From Pseudoalteromonas prydzensis (GTDB taxonomy: Bacteria; Pseudomonadota; Gammaproteobacteria; Enterobacterales; Alteromonadaceae): a stretch of 64,000 nt of DNA. The notes beneath the pieces are model-generated. The model made no database searches. It saw only the letters and a program-made list of their open reading frames with translations, and was not told where the DNA came from. Where the stretch lies: contig NZ_BDDT01000006.1 of the NCBI RefSeq assembly GCF_001661495.1, positions 62,001 through 126,000 of the forward strand, written 5' to 3'. The position numbers and the translations under genes are program-made. Below, in pieces: positions 28,412 through 38,032 of the stretch (position 1 is the first letter of the stretch; the number at the start of each line of letters is the position of its first letter).

Positions 28412-29029
28412 TCACAACATTGATTTTAAAGATTCTTTTATAAGAACCTCTGTAGACATATCAGGCTTGGCCACTGATTTTACTGTTTTTTGTGCTTGCG
28501 CCAATTTATAACCTAACGACACCAACGCAGAGACAGCATCGTCCGCAGCATTATTTGCGATCAATGCGTCTGAGGCAGGCTCAATAACCGCATTATCACT
28601 AAATGGTGTGAATAAGTCATTACCCCAATCTTTTAATCGGTCTTTCATTTCTAGCACTAAACGCTCAGCGGTTTTTTTACCCACTCCCGGTAGTTTAACT
28701 AAACTGGTGGCATCTTCATTATTAACGCAGCTAACAAATTGCTTAGCCGACATCCCAGATAAGATAGCTAATCCGAGTTTAGGCCCTACACCATTGGCTT
28801 TGAGTAATTCTCTAAATAATGCCCGTTCAGTTTTATTATTAAAACCAAACAATAACTGTGCGTCTTCTCTTACCACAAAGTGCGTATATACAATGGCCTG
28901 TTCACCAATATTTGGCAAATCATAAAAGCAGGTCATTGGCATATTTACTTCATAGCCAACCCCACTTACTTCAAGCAAGATTTCAGGCGGTTGTTTTTCG
29001 ACTAAAATGCCATTTAAGCGACCTATCAT
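28412..29029 (-). CDS. ruvA: Holliday junction DNA-binding protein RuvA
   Basis: RuvA tetramers bind the four-way junction and load RuvB. The 205-residue protein has the N-terminal OB domain ([20 protein letters not shown]), two helix-hairpin-helix motifs ([18 protein letters not shown] and [19 protein letters not shown]), and the C-terminal RuvB-interacting domain ([20 protein letters not shown]). It lies one base after ruvC. Confidence 0.97.
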   Translation of the reverse strand: MIGRLNGILVEKQPPEILLEVSGVGYEVNMPMTCFYDLPNIGEQAIVYTHFVVREDAQLLFGFNNKTERALFRELLKANGVGPKLGLAILSGMSAKQFVSCVNNEDATSLVKLPGVGKKTAERLVLEMKDRLKDWGNDLFTPFSDNAVIEPASDALIANNAADDAVSALVSLGYKLAQAQKTVKSVAKPDMSTEVLIKESLKSML

Positions 29030-29030
29030 G

Positions 29031-29555
29031 TTATTTCCTTAATCGTCCTCTAACGGTTTTACTGGCACTGCCCGCTAGTTTTATTAAATTTTGATCTGAA
29101 TGCGCATGGCATATTGCAATTGCGAGTGCATCGGCAGCATCCGCCTGTGGTGTGCCCGGTAATTTTAAAATATTTTTAACCATGTGCTGTACTTGTGTTT
29201 TATCTGCGCCACCGTTGCCAACTACAGCTTGTTTTATTTGCCGGGCGGAATATTCAAAAACAGGAATATCTGCCATTGCCGCACCAACAATTGCCGCGCC
29301 ACGGGCTTGGCCTAGTTTTAATGCTGAATCGGGATTATGCGCCATAAACACTTTTTCAATGGCAAAATGATCGGGAGAGAATTGTTCGATTAGTTGACTG
29401 ATCCCTTGGTAAATCATTTTTAATCGAATAGGAAACTCGTGATCGGCTAATTTAATACAGCCACTGCCTAAATAAGTAAATTTAGCCCCTTGATGGGTAA
29501 TCACCCCATAACCCGTTAATCGTGAGCCAGGATCAATCCCTAAAATAATAGCCAA
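29031..29555 (-). CDS. ruvC: Holliday junction resolvase RuvC
   Basis: RuvC cleaves Holliday junctions symmetrically. The 174-residue protein keeps the four catalytic acidic residues in context: [15 protein letters not shown] (Asp7), [20 protein letters not shown] (Glu about 66), and [12 protein letters not shown] (two Asp about 138-141). It is the first gene of the operon and has a LexA box 51 bases upstream, so the resolvasome should be SOS-induced. Confidence 0.97.
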   Translation of the reverse strand: MAIILGIDPGSRLTGYGVITHQGAKFTYLGSGCIKLADHEFPIRLKMIYQGISQLIEQFSPDHFAIEKVFMAHNPDSALKLGQARGAAIVGAAMADIPVFEYSARQIKQAVVGNGGADKTQVQHMVKNILKLPGTPQADAADALAIAICHAHSDQNLIKLAGSASKTVRGRLRK

Positions 29556-29605
29556 TACTTGCCCAATCAGTGTAAATAGTTAATTGCAGTAATAATGCCA
29601 GAGCA

Positions 29606-29621
29606 CTGTATAAATTACCAG
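29606..29621. promoter_or_regulatory. LexA box (SOS operator) upstream of ruvC
   Basis: CTG-TATAAATTAC-CAG fits the gammaproteobacterial LexA consensus CTG-N10-CAG, with flanking A and T that extend it to ACTGTATAAATTACCAGT. It sits 51 bases before ruvC. In E. coli the LexA site controls ruvAB while ruvC is separate; here it would control the whole ruvCAB operon. Confidence 0.75.
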
Positions 29622-29633
29622 TGCATTATTAGC

Positions 29634-29659
29634 ATAAAAAAGCCCGTAACAACGGGCTT
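29634..29659 (-). terminator. Intrinsic terminator after the ABC permease gene
   Basis: On the minus strand AAGCCCGT / ACGGGCTT with a 4-base loop is followed by a T run (A run 29636-29641 on the plus strand). It lies 18 bases beyond the permease stop and separates it from the ruvC promoter. Confidence 0.85.
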
Positions 29660-29676
29660 AGTTAATTATTAGAATT

Positions 29677-32178
29677 TTACGCTAAAGAGCGCAGCAATCC
29701 TTGGGTATTTTTGCGCATGGTTCTGGCTATCATAAAGTAACCGAGTGATGCCACAAACACACCACCCACTAATGGTCCAATCAGCCAAATATGCGGGTGC
29801 AGCTTACCTGCCAAGTCAAACATCTCACGTTGCACTATTAATAACGCCACATCGCTGACCAATGCAGCGACAAAACCGGCTGCGCCACCAAGTAATAAAA
29901 ACTCGTATAAGGTCGCATTTTTTATTAAGCGCCCTTTGGCACCTAAAGTACGCAATATCACAATTTCTTGCATCCGCTCGCCCAAGCTTGCTTGCACTTG
30001 GGAAATCAATACTAAGCCACCACACATCACCACTATCGCTAGTACAAAGCCAATAGCTAATGACACTTGCGAAATAGTCGAGCGAATTTGTTTTACAAAG
30101 CTCTCAACATCAATGGCATTAATAGTTGGGTAACTGCGTAATAACTGGCTAAAGTCGCGTTTTTGCTCATCATTAATTCGTACCGATGAAATATAAGTCG
30201 CCGGAAAATCAGCTAAAACATCAGGGCTTAAAATAATAAAGAAGTTAGGTTTTAAAGTTGCCCAATTCACTTTACGAACACTGGTAATTTTGGCATCAAA
30301 CGATTGCGCACCAATTAAAAAGGTCAAGGTATCGCCCAGTTTTACATCTAAGCGTTCGAGCATTGACTCTTCCACTGACGCTTCAGCGGTCGCATTATCG
30401 CCAAACCACTCGCCAGCAATGATCTCATTTTGTGCAGGCGCTTGCTCAAGCCAGGTAAGGTTAAGCTCGCGACCGATGCCAGAGCGGGCTTCTTCGTCTT
30501 TCTTTTCATTATCTTGCAACGACACTTCACGGGCAACTAGCTCACCGTTAACCGCGTTGACACGACCACGAACTGTCGGATAAAAATCAGACACTTGAAT
30601 ATTCTTTTGTTCTAAAAACGCATTAACATCGGGTAATTCAGTTTCTGTAATATTCACCAAAAAGGCATTTGGCGCATCACTTGGTAATTGCGATTGCCAA
30701 TCAGCGATCATATCGTTTTTAAGTACCACTAAAAATAACAACAGTTTTATAGCAAGTGAAAAGCTGATCAACTGCACCGCATTAGCATTAGCCCGTTTTT
30801 GAATAGAGGCAATCGCAAGCGACCAACTACTACCAGGGCGCAGCCCTAACTTACGCCCGCCACCAAAGATGATTCGTGATAGCAAAAATAGTATGGCAAT
30901 TAAAACCAGCGTTGAAACAAATAAAATAGCGGTGATTTTTAAGTTATTACTAAATAACCACATGAGTAAAAATACCGTCACAGCCGACATGCCTAAATGC
31001 ACTTTACTCACCAACAGCTTATCGCCCAAATTACGGCGTAATACTCTAAGTGGCGGAATATCAAATAAATCTAATAACGGCTTGATTGAAAACATCACCG
31101 CACAAATCACACCGGTGCAGATCGCTACAAACCACGATTTTAAACCCGCAGCAGGCAAAGTGTTATTCATTGATTTTGCCAAATAGCCGGTGGCAATTTC
31201 TTGTAAACCGTAACCAATGGCTAAGCCTAGGATCACCGATAAACCACATACCAATGATAAATGCAGTAAGTAAATTTTACGGATCATTGCGCGGCTGCCA
31301 CCTAACGTTTTCATCATCGCAACGGGATCATACTGGCGTTCACAATAGCGTTTAGCAGAGACAGCAATTGCCACGGCAGCTAAAATAATCCCCAATAAAC
31401 CAGCCAGCAATAAAAAGCTTTCGGCACGGTTTAAACTATTAGCTATCGGCGATTGTCGGTCTTTTACCCCATACCATTGCTGATTTTCTTTCATTTGCGG
31501 TTTTAGCCACGCATAAAAATCGCTGATCTCACTCTCATCACCGGCATACAATTGACGGTAAAAAACACGGCTGCCAGGTTGAATAACTTCGGTTTTTGCT
31601 ACATCTTGGTTATTTAAAAGTACACGGCGACTACTCGAAAAAATATTAAATGGTGCATCTGGCTCTTCAACCAGTACTTTTTCGATATGAAATTGCGCAG
31701 CACCGAGTTCAACCGTATCACCCACTTTGACATTTAATGCATAAAATACCGATTCACTAAACCACACATTACCAACCGATGGCCCCTGCGTGGCAACTTC
31801 AACCTCACCGGTTAAGCTACTTTTAACTTTTAATTCGCCCTTAAGTGGGTAATGATCCGATACCGCTTTAACTGAACTCAATTGCATTTCGTCATTAGCA
31901 AATAACATAGTATCAAAGTAAGTGAGCTGTGCGGTTTCTAAGTTGTATTCGCTTGCTTTTGTTAAATACTCATCTGGTAATTCATGGTTACTTGCCAGCA
32001 CGCGATCCGCGGCAATAAAGGCACTGCTTTTTTGCGCGATGCTTTGCCCTATACGATCCGTTACCATAGAAAGTGTTAAAACCGTCAATACCGCAAGCGA
32101 TATTGCCGCACAGATCACCGTAAGCTCACCACGGCGAAACTCACGGCTAAATAATTTTAGTGCTAATTTAACCCACAT
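29677..32178 (-). CDS. ybbP: YbbP-type ABC transporter permease (FtsX fold)
   Basis: This 833-residue inner-membrane protein is the permease of the YbbA-YbbP system, a type VII (MacB/FtsX-like) ABC transporter. It has an N-terminal helix (VICAAISLAVLTVLTLSMV), a large periplasmic domain (about residues 55-255), a helix cluster (LLAGLLGIILAAVAIAVSA, about 265), a second periplasmic domain (about 490-690) and two more helices near the C-terminus (AIGFVLAIVVMCGGLVLIS and FVASLGYFMIA). I place the start at the ATG at 32178 because GAGG precedes it; a further ATG 15 bases upstream has no ribosome binding site. It overlaps ybbA by 11 bases. The substrate is unknown. Confidence 0.88.
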   Translation of the reverse strand: MWVKLALKLFSREFRRGELTVICAAISLAVLTVLTLSMVTDRIGQSIAQKSSAFIAADRVLASNHELPDEYLTKASEYNLETAQLTYFDTMLFANDEMQLSSVKAVSDHYPLKGELKVKSSLTGEVEVATQGPSVGNVWFSESVFYALNVKVGDTVELGAAQFHIEKVLVEEPDAPFNIFSSSRRVLLNNQDVAKTEVIQPGSRVFYRQLYAGDESEISDFYAWLKPQMKENQQWYGVKDRQSPIANSLNRAESFLLLAGLLGIILAAVAIAVSAKRYCERQYDPVAMMKTLGGSRAMIRKIYLLHLSLVCGLSVILGLAIGYGLQEIATGYLAKSMNNTLPAAGLKSWFVAICTGVICAVMFSIKPLLDLFDIPPLRVLRRNLGDKLLVSKVHLGMSAVTVFLLMWLFSNNLKITAILFVSTLVLIAILFLLSRIIFGGGRKLGLRPGSSWSLAIASIQKRANANAVQLISFSLAIKLLLFLVVLKNDMIADWQSQLPSDAPNAFLVNITETELPDVNAFLEQKNIQVSDFYPTVRGRVNAVNGELVAREVSLQDNEKKDEEARSGIGRELNLTWLEQAPAQNEIIAGEWFGDNATAEASVEESMLERLDVKLGDTLTFLIGAQSFDAKITSVRKVNWATLKPNFFIILSPDVLADFPATYISSVRINDEQKRDFSQLLRSYPTINAIDVESFVKQIRSTISQVSLAIGFVLAIVVMCGGLVLISQVQASLGERMQEIVILRTLGAKGRLIKNATLYEFLLLGGAAGFVAALVSDVALLIVQREMFDLAGKLHPHIWLIGPLVGGVFVASLGYFMIARTMRKNTQGLLRSLA

Positions 32179-32881
32179 TCGCCACTGCCTCATTGGTATT
32201 TTTAACTAATTGTCCCGCTTCAATTTGCAAAACGTGCTGACATTTCGCAGCCAGTGCTTCATCGTGCGTCACTAGTACTAATGTAGTGCCGTGCAGCTTA
32301 TTAAGGTCAAATAACAGTGATTCTATTAACTTACCGTTTTTGCTATCAAGGTTAGCAGATGGCTCATCCGCGAATAATATTTTGGGCGTGCCAATAAATG
32401 CGCGGGCAATGGCAACACGTTGTTGCTCACCGCCAGAGAGCTGCGATGGGTAATGTTCAACGCGATGACTCAATCCCACCTTTTCAAGCAGCTCAAGTGC
32501 TTGCTGTTTGGCGTTAGACTCACCAGCAAGCTCAGCTGGTAGCATCACATTTTCAAGTGCGGTTAAACTTTGTACCAACATAAAGGATTGAAATACAAAA
32601 CCGACTTTGGCGGCTCTGAGTGCTGCTCGGTCTTCTTCATCAAGTTCATGCAGTGGCTCACCATCTAAATAAATTGAGCCTTGAGTCGATTGGTCCAACC
32701 CTGCTAGTAAACTTAGTAAAGTTGACTTACCAGAACCAGACGTGCCAACCACAGCCACTGAGTCCCCAGACTTGACATTAAAGGTGATGTCGCTGAGGAT
32801 GGGCAAATCCCCTTCAAGGGTAGTAACCGTTTTTGAAAGACCTTTAACCTGAATGATATTTAATTGAGATAGCGCTGACAT
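32168..32881 (-). CDS. ybbA: YbbA-type ABC transporter ATP-binding protein
   Basis: This 237-residue ATPase has Walker A (VGTSGSGKSTLLSLLAGLD, about residue 42), Q-loop (VFQSFMLVQSL), the ABC signature LSGGEQQRVAIARAF (about 143), Walker B (ILFADEPSANLD) and H-loop (VTHDE). The pairing with the YbbP permease and the divergent tesA reproduces the E. coli arrangement. Its start codon abuts the tesA start with no bases between. Confidence 0.92.
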   Translation of the reverse strand: MSALSQLNIIQVKGLSKTVTTLEGDLPILSDITFNVKSGDSVAVVGTSGSGKSTLLSLLAGLDQSTQGSIYLDGEPLHELDEEDRAALRAAKVGFVFQSFMLVQSLTALENVMLPAELAGESNAKQQALELLEKVGLSHRVEHYPSQLSGGEQQRVAIARAFIGTPKILFADEPSANLDSKNGKLIESLLFDLNKLHGTTLVLVTHDEALAAKCQHVLQIEAGQLVKNTNEAVANVG

Positions 32882-33502
32882 ATGATGAATTCAATCCTAC
32901 GTTTTATATTCGTTTTACTATTAGTAATCAAACCACTTAGTGCGGCAGCTGACAACACAATTTTAATTTTAGGAGACAGTTTAAGTGCCGCCTACGGTTT
33001 AAAACAAGAACAAGGCTGGGTTAAATTGTTACAAGATAAATACGATACTGAGCAAGCACCAGTACAACTGATCAACGCCAGTATCAGTGGTGAAACCACC
33101 GGTGGTGCACTGCGCCGGTTAGATAGCCTGCTCAATGAATTTCAACCTAGCCATGTACTTATTGAGCTTGGTGGTAACGACGGCCTACGTGGCTTCCCTA
33201 TTAAACGACTGAAAGAAAATCTAGCCAGTTTAGTAAGCAAGAGCAAACAAGCTGATGCCAAAGTGGCGATTATGGAAATACACATTCCGCCTAACTACGG
33301 GCCACGTTATACCGGGCAATTTACCGCAAGTTTCGCCACCATTGCTGATGAAACCGACAGCCATTTAATGCCGTTTTTTGTGCTTGATATCGCATCTGAT
33401 AAAAGCCTAATGCAAAACGACAACATACACCCTAACAAAACTGCGCAACCTATACTACGAGATACCATGTATAAATCGATCAGTGAGTGGGTAAAATACT
33501 AA
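32882..33502 (+). CDS. tesA: TesA, periplasmic thioesterase I / lysophospholipase L1
   Basis: TesA is a GDSL/SGNH hydrolase acting on acyl thioesters and lysophospholipids in the periplasm. The 206-residue protein has a signal peptide (MMNSILRFIFVLLLVIKPLSAAA), block I with the nucleophile (LILGDSLSAAYGL, Ser about residue 34), block II Gly (ASISGETTGGAL), block III Asn (LIELGGNDGLRGF) and block V Asp-His (NDNIHPNKTAQP). It could start at either of two adjacent ATGs (32882 or 32885). Its promoter must lie inside the divergent ybbA gene. Confidence 0.94.
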   Translation: MMNSILRFIFVLLLVIKPLSAAADNTILILGDSLSAAYGLKQEQGWVKLLQDKYDTEQAPVQLINASISGETTGGALRRLDSLLNEFQPSHVLIELGGNDGLRGFPIKRLKENLASLVSKSKQADAKVAIMEIHIPPNYGPRYTGQFTASFATIADETDSHLMPFFVLDIASDKSLMQNDNIHPNKTAQPILRDTMYKSISEWVKY

Positions 33503-33608
33503 ATATTCACAGAAAATGATTTATTTCACTCAGTACGAGCAATAAATGTGCAAACAAACAAAAGCTTATTGATTTTTGAAAAAATATACGTACTATTGCT
33601 TGCATCGT

Positions 33609-33685
33609 CGGTATGTAGCGCAGCTTGGTAGCGCACTGTCATGGGGTGGCAGGGGTCGAGAGTTCGAATCTCTCCATACCGACCA
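33609..33685 (+). tRNA. tRNA-Pro (GGG)
   Basis: A 77-base tRNA with encoded CCA: acceptor stem CGGTATG / CATACCG, D-loop AGCTTGGTA, anticodon stem CTGTC / GGCAG around loop ATGGGGT with anticodon GGG, and T-loop TTCGAAT. It matches E. coli proL closely. Its 3' end is the last host feature before the prophage and is a likely attachment site. Confidence 0.96.
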
Positions 33686-33859
33686 ATTAATTTCCTCTAA
33701 TATCCTGCACTTACATAAAACCCAAAGCTAACTTCTAAAAATCCATTTGTATTAGATTTGTATTATATTTGTATTATTAATTTTAAACGACTCTAAAAAC
33801 TTTAATTCTTACCATTAGATAAACTAATTAGTGATTAATTCTGTAGTACGTCGTTTTCT

Positions 33860-36355
33860 CTAAACTGCGGGTGCTAGGCTGTCGTCGTCTAAGTAAACCC
33901 TTTCATCATCTAACTCTGCAACAACAGCAACTTGTTCTGTTGATGATGGTTTTATATCGCGGATCAATACGCCATTGCACCAACGTTCATTAATACCAAA
34001 CATGTACAGTGGTGGTTCTATTGAACCGTCCAGTACTGGGGTAAAATCTAAGTCTGTATCAATTATTACCTCATTATCGGCATTTCCTGGTGTCGCGTTA
34101 TATGGCCCGGATAAAGTGCCATCTGGTTTTCTAAGTGCTAGGATATGTGATTGCCCTGATTGCCACTCTAAACCTATATGATCAACATAAATTGAACGGC
34201 CATCATAACCCATCACAGTACCGCTTTGTTCATAGCCTGGTATATCGTCTGCCAGTGCACAGTAATCTAGGTACCTTGAGTTAAGTGCATCCATTTCTGT
34301 TTTAAAGTCGAAACGCGTGCGGCGGTACCTGCGGGTTCTACGTTTACGCATGCCAAATTGATACGCCTTGTCTCGGTTTGTGACACCAAACGCCCTGACC
34401 TTTTCAGGGTTTAAGCCTAAATCACTAGGCAATAAACACAGTATTGTTTCTGACTTCCATGTTACAGGGTCGAAGTATTCAACTTCAACGCCGTCAGGTT
34501 CGTCATCATCAATTAATTTTATAGAGCGCTTGAGCATTCCAATATAATTATCTGGTTGATACATGTGCCGATAGACTGTTCGCTTTTGGTCGCGCACAGG
34601 GGTTATTTGTCCATAATCTATTGTTGGCTCAGCAAACCCTACAGCAAGCACACGCTTTAATACTTCAAACATGGTGCTTTCACTATCAAACACAGCATTA
34701 AACTCATCACCACGGTTGTGCCACACTGGGTGTAATGCTTCAAGTGCTGATAAACCAATTTTACTATCAGCATGCCCTACACTTTTTATTACATGCGCAA
34801 AAAATGGGGCTATGTCAGTCGTGGGCCTTGGGGTGCTCCATGTGCCGTTCTCATAAACAGGTAAAATACGCGTGCCAATTACTTTGAATTTGTTTTCTGC
34901 AGAGCCGGCTAATGCATTGGTACCCCTAATTTTTACTGCAATAGTCGTTAGGCCTTCGTAACTTATAGCACTTTGCAACTCTGCTTTTAATGCGGTCCAA
35001 AAAATGTCATCGTAAATACGTGTGTCTTCGCTTGCTGCTGTTACGCGCTTAACCCGTATTTCAGGGCGTATTTTAGTTGGCAATGAAATAGGTATTGTTT
35101 GCCCTAACTGGTCGTTGGTTGAATTGCTGAACACTTGATCTGGTAACGAGGTCCAATCTGCTGCACCTTCATCGCGATATTCTATACGAATGCTAACACT
35201 GCGGCTTAAAAAGTTACCATCGTCATCGAGCTCACCGAGTCCTTTAGGCAAATAAAAATCTAACCACAATTGATCGGTTTTTTCACCATCAGGGCATGCG
35301 AAAAAGGGACCGTTGAATTGGCCATCTCCACCACGTTCCTCAGCATCGACAGTCGCGCTTGAGTCATACTCAGTCACAAACTCAGTCCATGTGGGATCGT
35401 CTTGAAATTGCCCATCAACCTTGTTTACTTGGCTTCCATTTGAGTTTTTGGTTAATAACTCATAGTAGCCATCGTTTTGACCTTCTACTGAACCGGTGAT
35501 TGTAAGTATTTCACCCACATCAAATGGTGGTGCTGTTTTGTAACGAATAGGTCCTATTTCAGGCTCATATTCTGCAATATAAACAACTAAGGTGTCATTT
35601 ATAAACGTATAAAAATACGTGCTATTATTACCGCCCGAGCTTGTTACTGCGCCTTTAAGCTCTATACCATTCGTACCAGATGTTGAGCCAACTTCACTGG
35701 ATGTAAATATATTACGGTGAGCTTCGTGGCTTGTTACATTTTCACCAGGGCCAAATATTTGGTAATCAACATCACCGGTATATCTGCTTACCGGTGTATC
35801 AGCAATAAATATTTCTTCGGGCAATATTTCATAATCGCCAACACCAACACATAGCATTAAATAAAGCCATTGTTCGTTGTCGATGTACTCGCGGCGCGGC
35901 ATGGTTAAATAATCAGGGTAAATTAAATGCCGACCTGCTCCTTCGGGAATAACCCCCATTAGTTTAGGCTTATTACCCTGTGCATTTACATTATAAATAC
36001 TACTACCATCAGGTGTTGTTGAGTTGTAGTTATCAGGAATTTGGTTGGCTGTATACACAGCATAACCAACTGCAATGACAGCGATAATTGCATACGCGAT
36101 TGCTGCTTCAGCTTTAGCTTCAACAATTAACTTTACATCGTCTATCTGATTTAATTTGTAGTTATGCCATTGTAATGGCTCAAGATACACGTCATTAATA
36201 ATAGCGCTAAATAATGGCTGATCTGACTCATAATATGCAGGCACAGCAGCAACAAGCCATTCGTGTAATGTGAGTTCTGGCTCTGCATAGCAAGTTTCGA
36301 ATAACTCTAAATCAAGCTTGTTTGGATAAACTTTTATTTCAACCTGCGTATTCAT
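33860..36355 (-). CDS. TipJ-family tail tip / host specificity protein
   Basis: The 831-residue protein is the last late gene and resembles TipJ/J-type central tail tip proteins that touch the host receptor. It has an N-terminal region with a short hydrophobic segment (AIAYAIIAVIAVGYAVYTA, about residues 83-101), followed by PKLMGVIPEGAGRHLIYPDY and QWLYLMLCVGVGDYEILPEEIFIADTP, which match the conserved hub domain of this family (cited in parts), and later fibronectin-like and RTRFDFKTEM segments. It overlaps the NlpC/P60 gene by 17 bases. Confidence 0.8.
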   Translation of the reverse strand: MNTQVEIKVYPNKLDLELFETCYAEPELTLHEWLVAAVPAYYESDQPLFSAIINDVYLEPLQWHNYKLNQIDDVKLIVEAKAEAAIAYAIIAVIAVGYAVYTANQIPDNYNSTTPDGSSIYNVNAQGNKPKLMGVIPEGAGRHLIYPDYLTMPRREYIDNEQWLYLMLCVGVGDYEILPEEIFIADTPVSRYTGDVDYQIFGPGENVTSHEAHRNIFTSSEVGSTSGTNGIELKGAVTSSGGNNSTYFYTFINDTLVVYIAEYEPEIGPIRYKTAPPFDVGEILTITGSVEGQNDGYYELLTKNSNGSQVNKVDGQFQDDPTWTEFVTEYDSSATVDAEERGGDGQFNGPFFACPDGEKTDQLWLDFYLPKGLGELDDDGNFLSRSVSIRIEYRDEGAADWTSLPDQVFSNSTNDQLGQTIPISLPTKIRPEIRVKRVTAASEDTRIYDDIFWTALKAELQSAISYEGLTTIAVKIRGTNALAGSAENKFKVIGTRILPVYENGTWSTPRPTTDIAPFFAHVIKSVGHADSKIGLSALEALHPVWHNRGDEFNAVFDSESTMFEVLKRVLAVGFAEPTIDYGQITPVRDQKRTVYRHMYQPDNYIGMLKRSIKLIDDDEPDGVEVEYFDPVTWKSETILCLLPSDLGLNPEKVRAFGVTNRDKAYQFGMRKRRTRRYRRTRFDFKTEMDALNSRYLDYCALADDIPGYEQSGTVMGYDGRSIYVDHIGLEWQSGQSHILALRKPDGTLSGPYNATPGNADNEVIIDTDLDFTPVLDGSIEPPLYMFGINERWCNGVLIRDIKPSSTEQVAVVAELDDERVYLDDDSLAPAV

Positions 36356-36734
36356 AAAATTTCACTTCATAAAATAGTCTATTAAATGCGGCAAGGCTCA
36401 AAAACGAGCCACCATGTTTTCTGCTGGAATGAAATATAATTAGTTCATTATCGATATCCATGCACACTCCCATATGCACCATGTTCCCTGCGGTAAACCC
36501 ACATGCCACTGAACCGTGTTTTGGTCTGCATTCATTAAACTGATCAGCAAGTACGCAATACGCGTAATTAAATTCAGATTTATGTTTAGACCGAACATGA
36601 CCAAATGACGTAAACAAAGGAAGTTTAAAAATATAGTGCAGCACAAATCGTGTTGCGCCCCAGCAATCTAAGCCAGACATATCCCTACCCCCTTCAAGGT
36701 AGGGCACACCAATGTAATCGTTAATGTGATGCAT
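36339..36734 (-). CDS. NlpC/P60-like tail peptidase
   Basis: This 131-residue protein resembles the C40 peptidase domain of lambda K, a tail-tip assembly and peptidoglycan-cutting protein. The catalytic Cys is in SGLDCWGATRFVL (about residue 23) and the His in NMVHMGVCMDID (about residue 86). It is shorter than lambda K because the N-terminal JAB domain is absent. It sits between the DUF1833-like gene and the tip protein, the usual order. Confidence 0.8.
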   Translation of the reverse strand: MHHINDYIGVPYLEGGRDMSGLDCWGATRFVLHYIFKLPLFTSFGHVRSKHKSEFNYAYCVLADQFNECRPKHGSVACGFTAGNMVHMGVCMDIDNELIIFHSSRKHGGSFLSLAAFNRLFYEVKFYEYAG

Positions 36735-36736
36735 AA

Positions 36737-37228
36737 TTAACTGAAGTATTTAAGCCCAGGTGCGATGGAAGGGGTATAGCGCTTTTTTGGCCACGCTTTA
36801 TTTACCAGATCATTAAATGAGGCAACCACATTTAAGCTAAGCCCTGTGGCCTGTACATCAACCGCTTTCATTTCAATCGCCGGCTCTGAAGGTGCTGTTA
36901 AATCACTTGTTGTATAAACGCGGTATATAACGTCAATTTTAATACCCGCGTTATTTGCTTGTTCAACTAATGACACTGCTTTTCCAGTCACATTATCAAT
37001 TTGAAATTGTAAGTCTTGGCGCCCTTTCACCCCACGGGCTGGGAGTGAAATCCCCATCCCGCTGGCTTCAAAAAGCACAACTTCGCCCCCTTCAATACCA
37101 GCCATTACATTATCAAAACCATCACAGATTCTAAGTTCCCACAATGAACCGGCCTTTAGCTCTAATGTATGAATGGGAGTGTCGTTAACGGGAGCGCTGG
37201 CGTAAATGCGTTGGAGTACTTGGCTCAT
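36737..37228 (-). CDS. DUF1833-like minor tail protein
   Basis: The 163-residue protein begins with LQRIYASAPVNDTPIHTLEL and contains ISLPARGVKGRQDLQFQID, similar to DUF1833 tail proteins that occupy the lambda L-like position near the tip. The family call is by similarity remembered and by position: 2 bases before the NlpC/P60 gene and followed by TipJ. Confidence 0.6.
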   Translation of the reverse strand: MSQVLQRIYASAPVNDTPIHTLELKAGSLWELRICDGFDNVMAGIEGGEVVLFEASGMGISLPARGVKGRQDLQFQIDNVTGKAVSLVEQANNAGIKIDVIYRVYTTSDLTAPSEPAIEMKAVDVQATGLSLNVVASFNDLVNKAWPKKRYTPSIAPGLKYFS

Positions 37229-37239
37229 TTATATTCAAC

Positions 37240-38022
37240 TTATTTCACGTTAAACAATTTAATACCACGCTTAAGCATCCGCTGTTTAGAATGCTCAAAA
37301 AGCGTTTGGCCATATTCTAAAGTCAATTCTTGACCTTGAATAATGCCAAACTCTGCAATCTGAGTATCTGTAGCGGACGGATGATTTTCATAGTATGCAT
37401 TTCCCACACCTAAAAACCGTGTTGAAAAGTTTCGGCCACTTGAGCTGATATCTAACACACCGTAAGAGTCAGGCCCCATAAAAATAGCTAAACTGCTAGT
37501 TGAATTTAAGTCTCCAATGTAACCTGCTACAAAATACCATTCATTTTCGGCAACCTGAGCGTATCTTGTTGAAGATACTGAAGGTGTAGTGCCATCGTTC
37601 AACCTACAACGCATTGACACGGTCGTACTACCAGTCGAGTTAAGCAATACTCCTCCGCCATTTTCAACTTCATGATTTGCATTACCTGCTATTAACAGGG
37701 TATTGGGCGCATCAGGTAGCTTCTTAACAACGGCAAAAATAATGTCTTTCCCGGTACATTGAATATCACTAAGTAAAGCTTTACCCACTTCTTTCGGCAA
37801 AATTAAAGAGTTGAACCGCTCTCTGGTTTCTGGGTCTTGACGTGTTATCTCTACGTTATTAACAAGATCTTTAAAACTTTCTGAATTACCTTGGTCAAAT
37901 ACCCAATGCCTAATTGCCAATGGTTCTGCATCAAGTTTGCTACTGAATGCACCTTCCAGCTTTGGCTCACTAACCAAGTCTTGTAAATTGTTATTTTGAT
38001 AATTTAACTTAAATAAGCTCAT
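37240..38022 (-). CDS. Putative tail-associated protein with lectin-like (LamG-type) domain
   Basis: The 260-residue product has a pattern of beta-strand segments (IIFAVVKKLPDAPNTLLIAG, SMRCRLNDGTTPSVSS, EWYFVAGYIGDLNSTSSLAI) like concanavalin/LamG folds that phages use to bind glycans. I start it at the ATG at 38022 with AAGG upstream, 10 bases after the esterase gene stop; the frame is open 16 codons earlier. The C-terminus (ILEHSKQRMLKRGIKLFNVK-like) is basic. It probably works with the neighbouring esterase-tail protein in host recognition. The function is inferred. Confidence 0.5.
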   Translation of the reverse strand: MSLFKLNYQNNNLQDLVSEPKLEGAFSSKLDAEPLAIRHWVFDQGNSESFKDLVNNVEITRQDPETRERFNSLILPKEVGKALLSDIQCTGKDIIFAVVKKLPDAPNTLLIAGNANHEVENGGGVLLNSTGSTTVSMRCRLNDGTTPSVSSTRYAQVAENEWYFVAGYIGDLNSTSSLAIFMGPDSYGVLDISSSGRNFSTRFLGVGNAYYENHPSATDTQIAEFGIIQGQELTLEYGQTLFEHSKQRMLKRGIKLFNVK

Positions 38023-38032
38023 GGTGTGTACC

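Noticed and set aside
33686..33859. A possible integrase or att core between tRNA-Pro and the tail tip gene
   Set aside because: No coding frame is present in these 174 bases and no direct repeat partner can be seen in the window.
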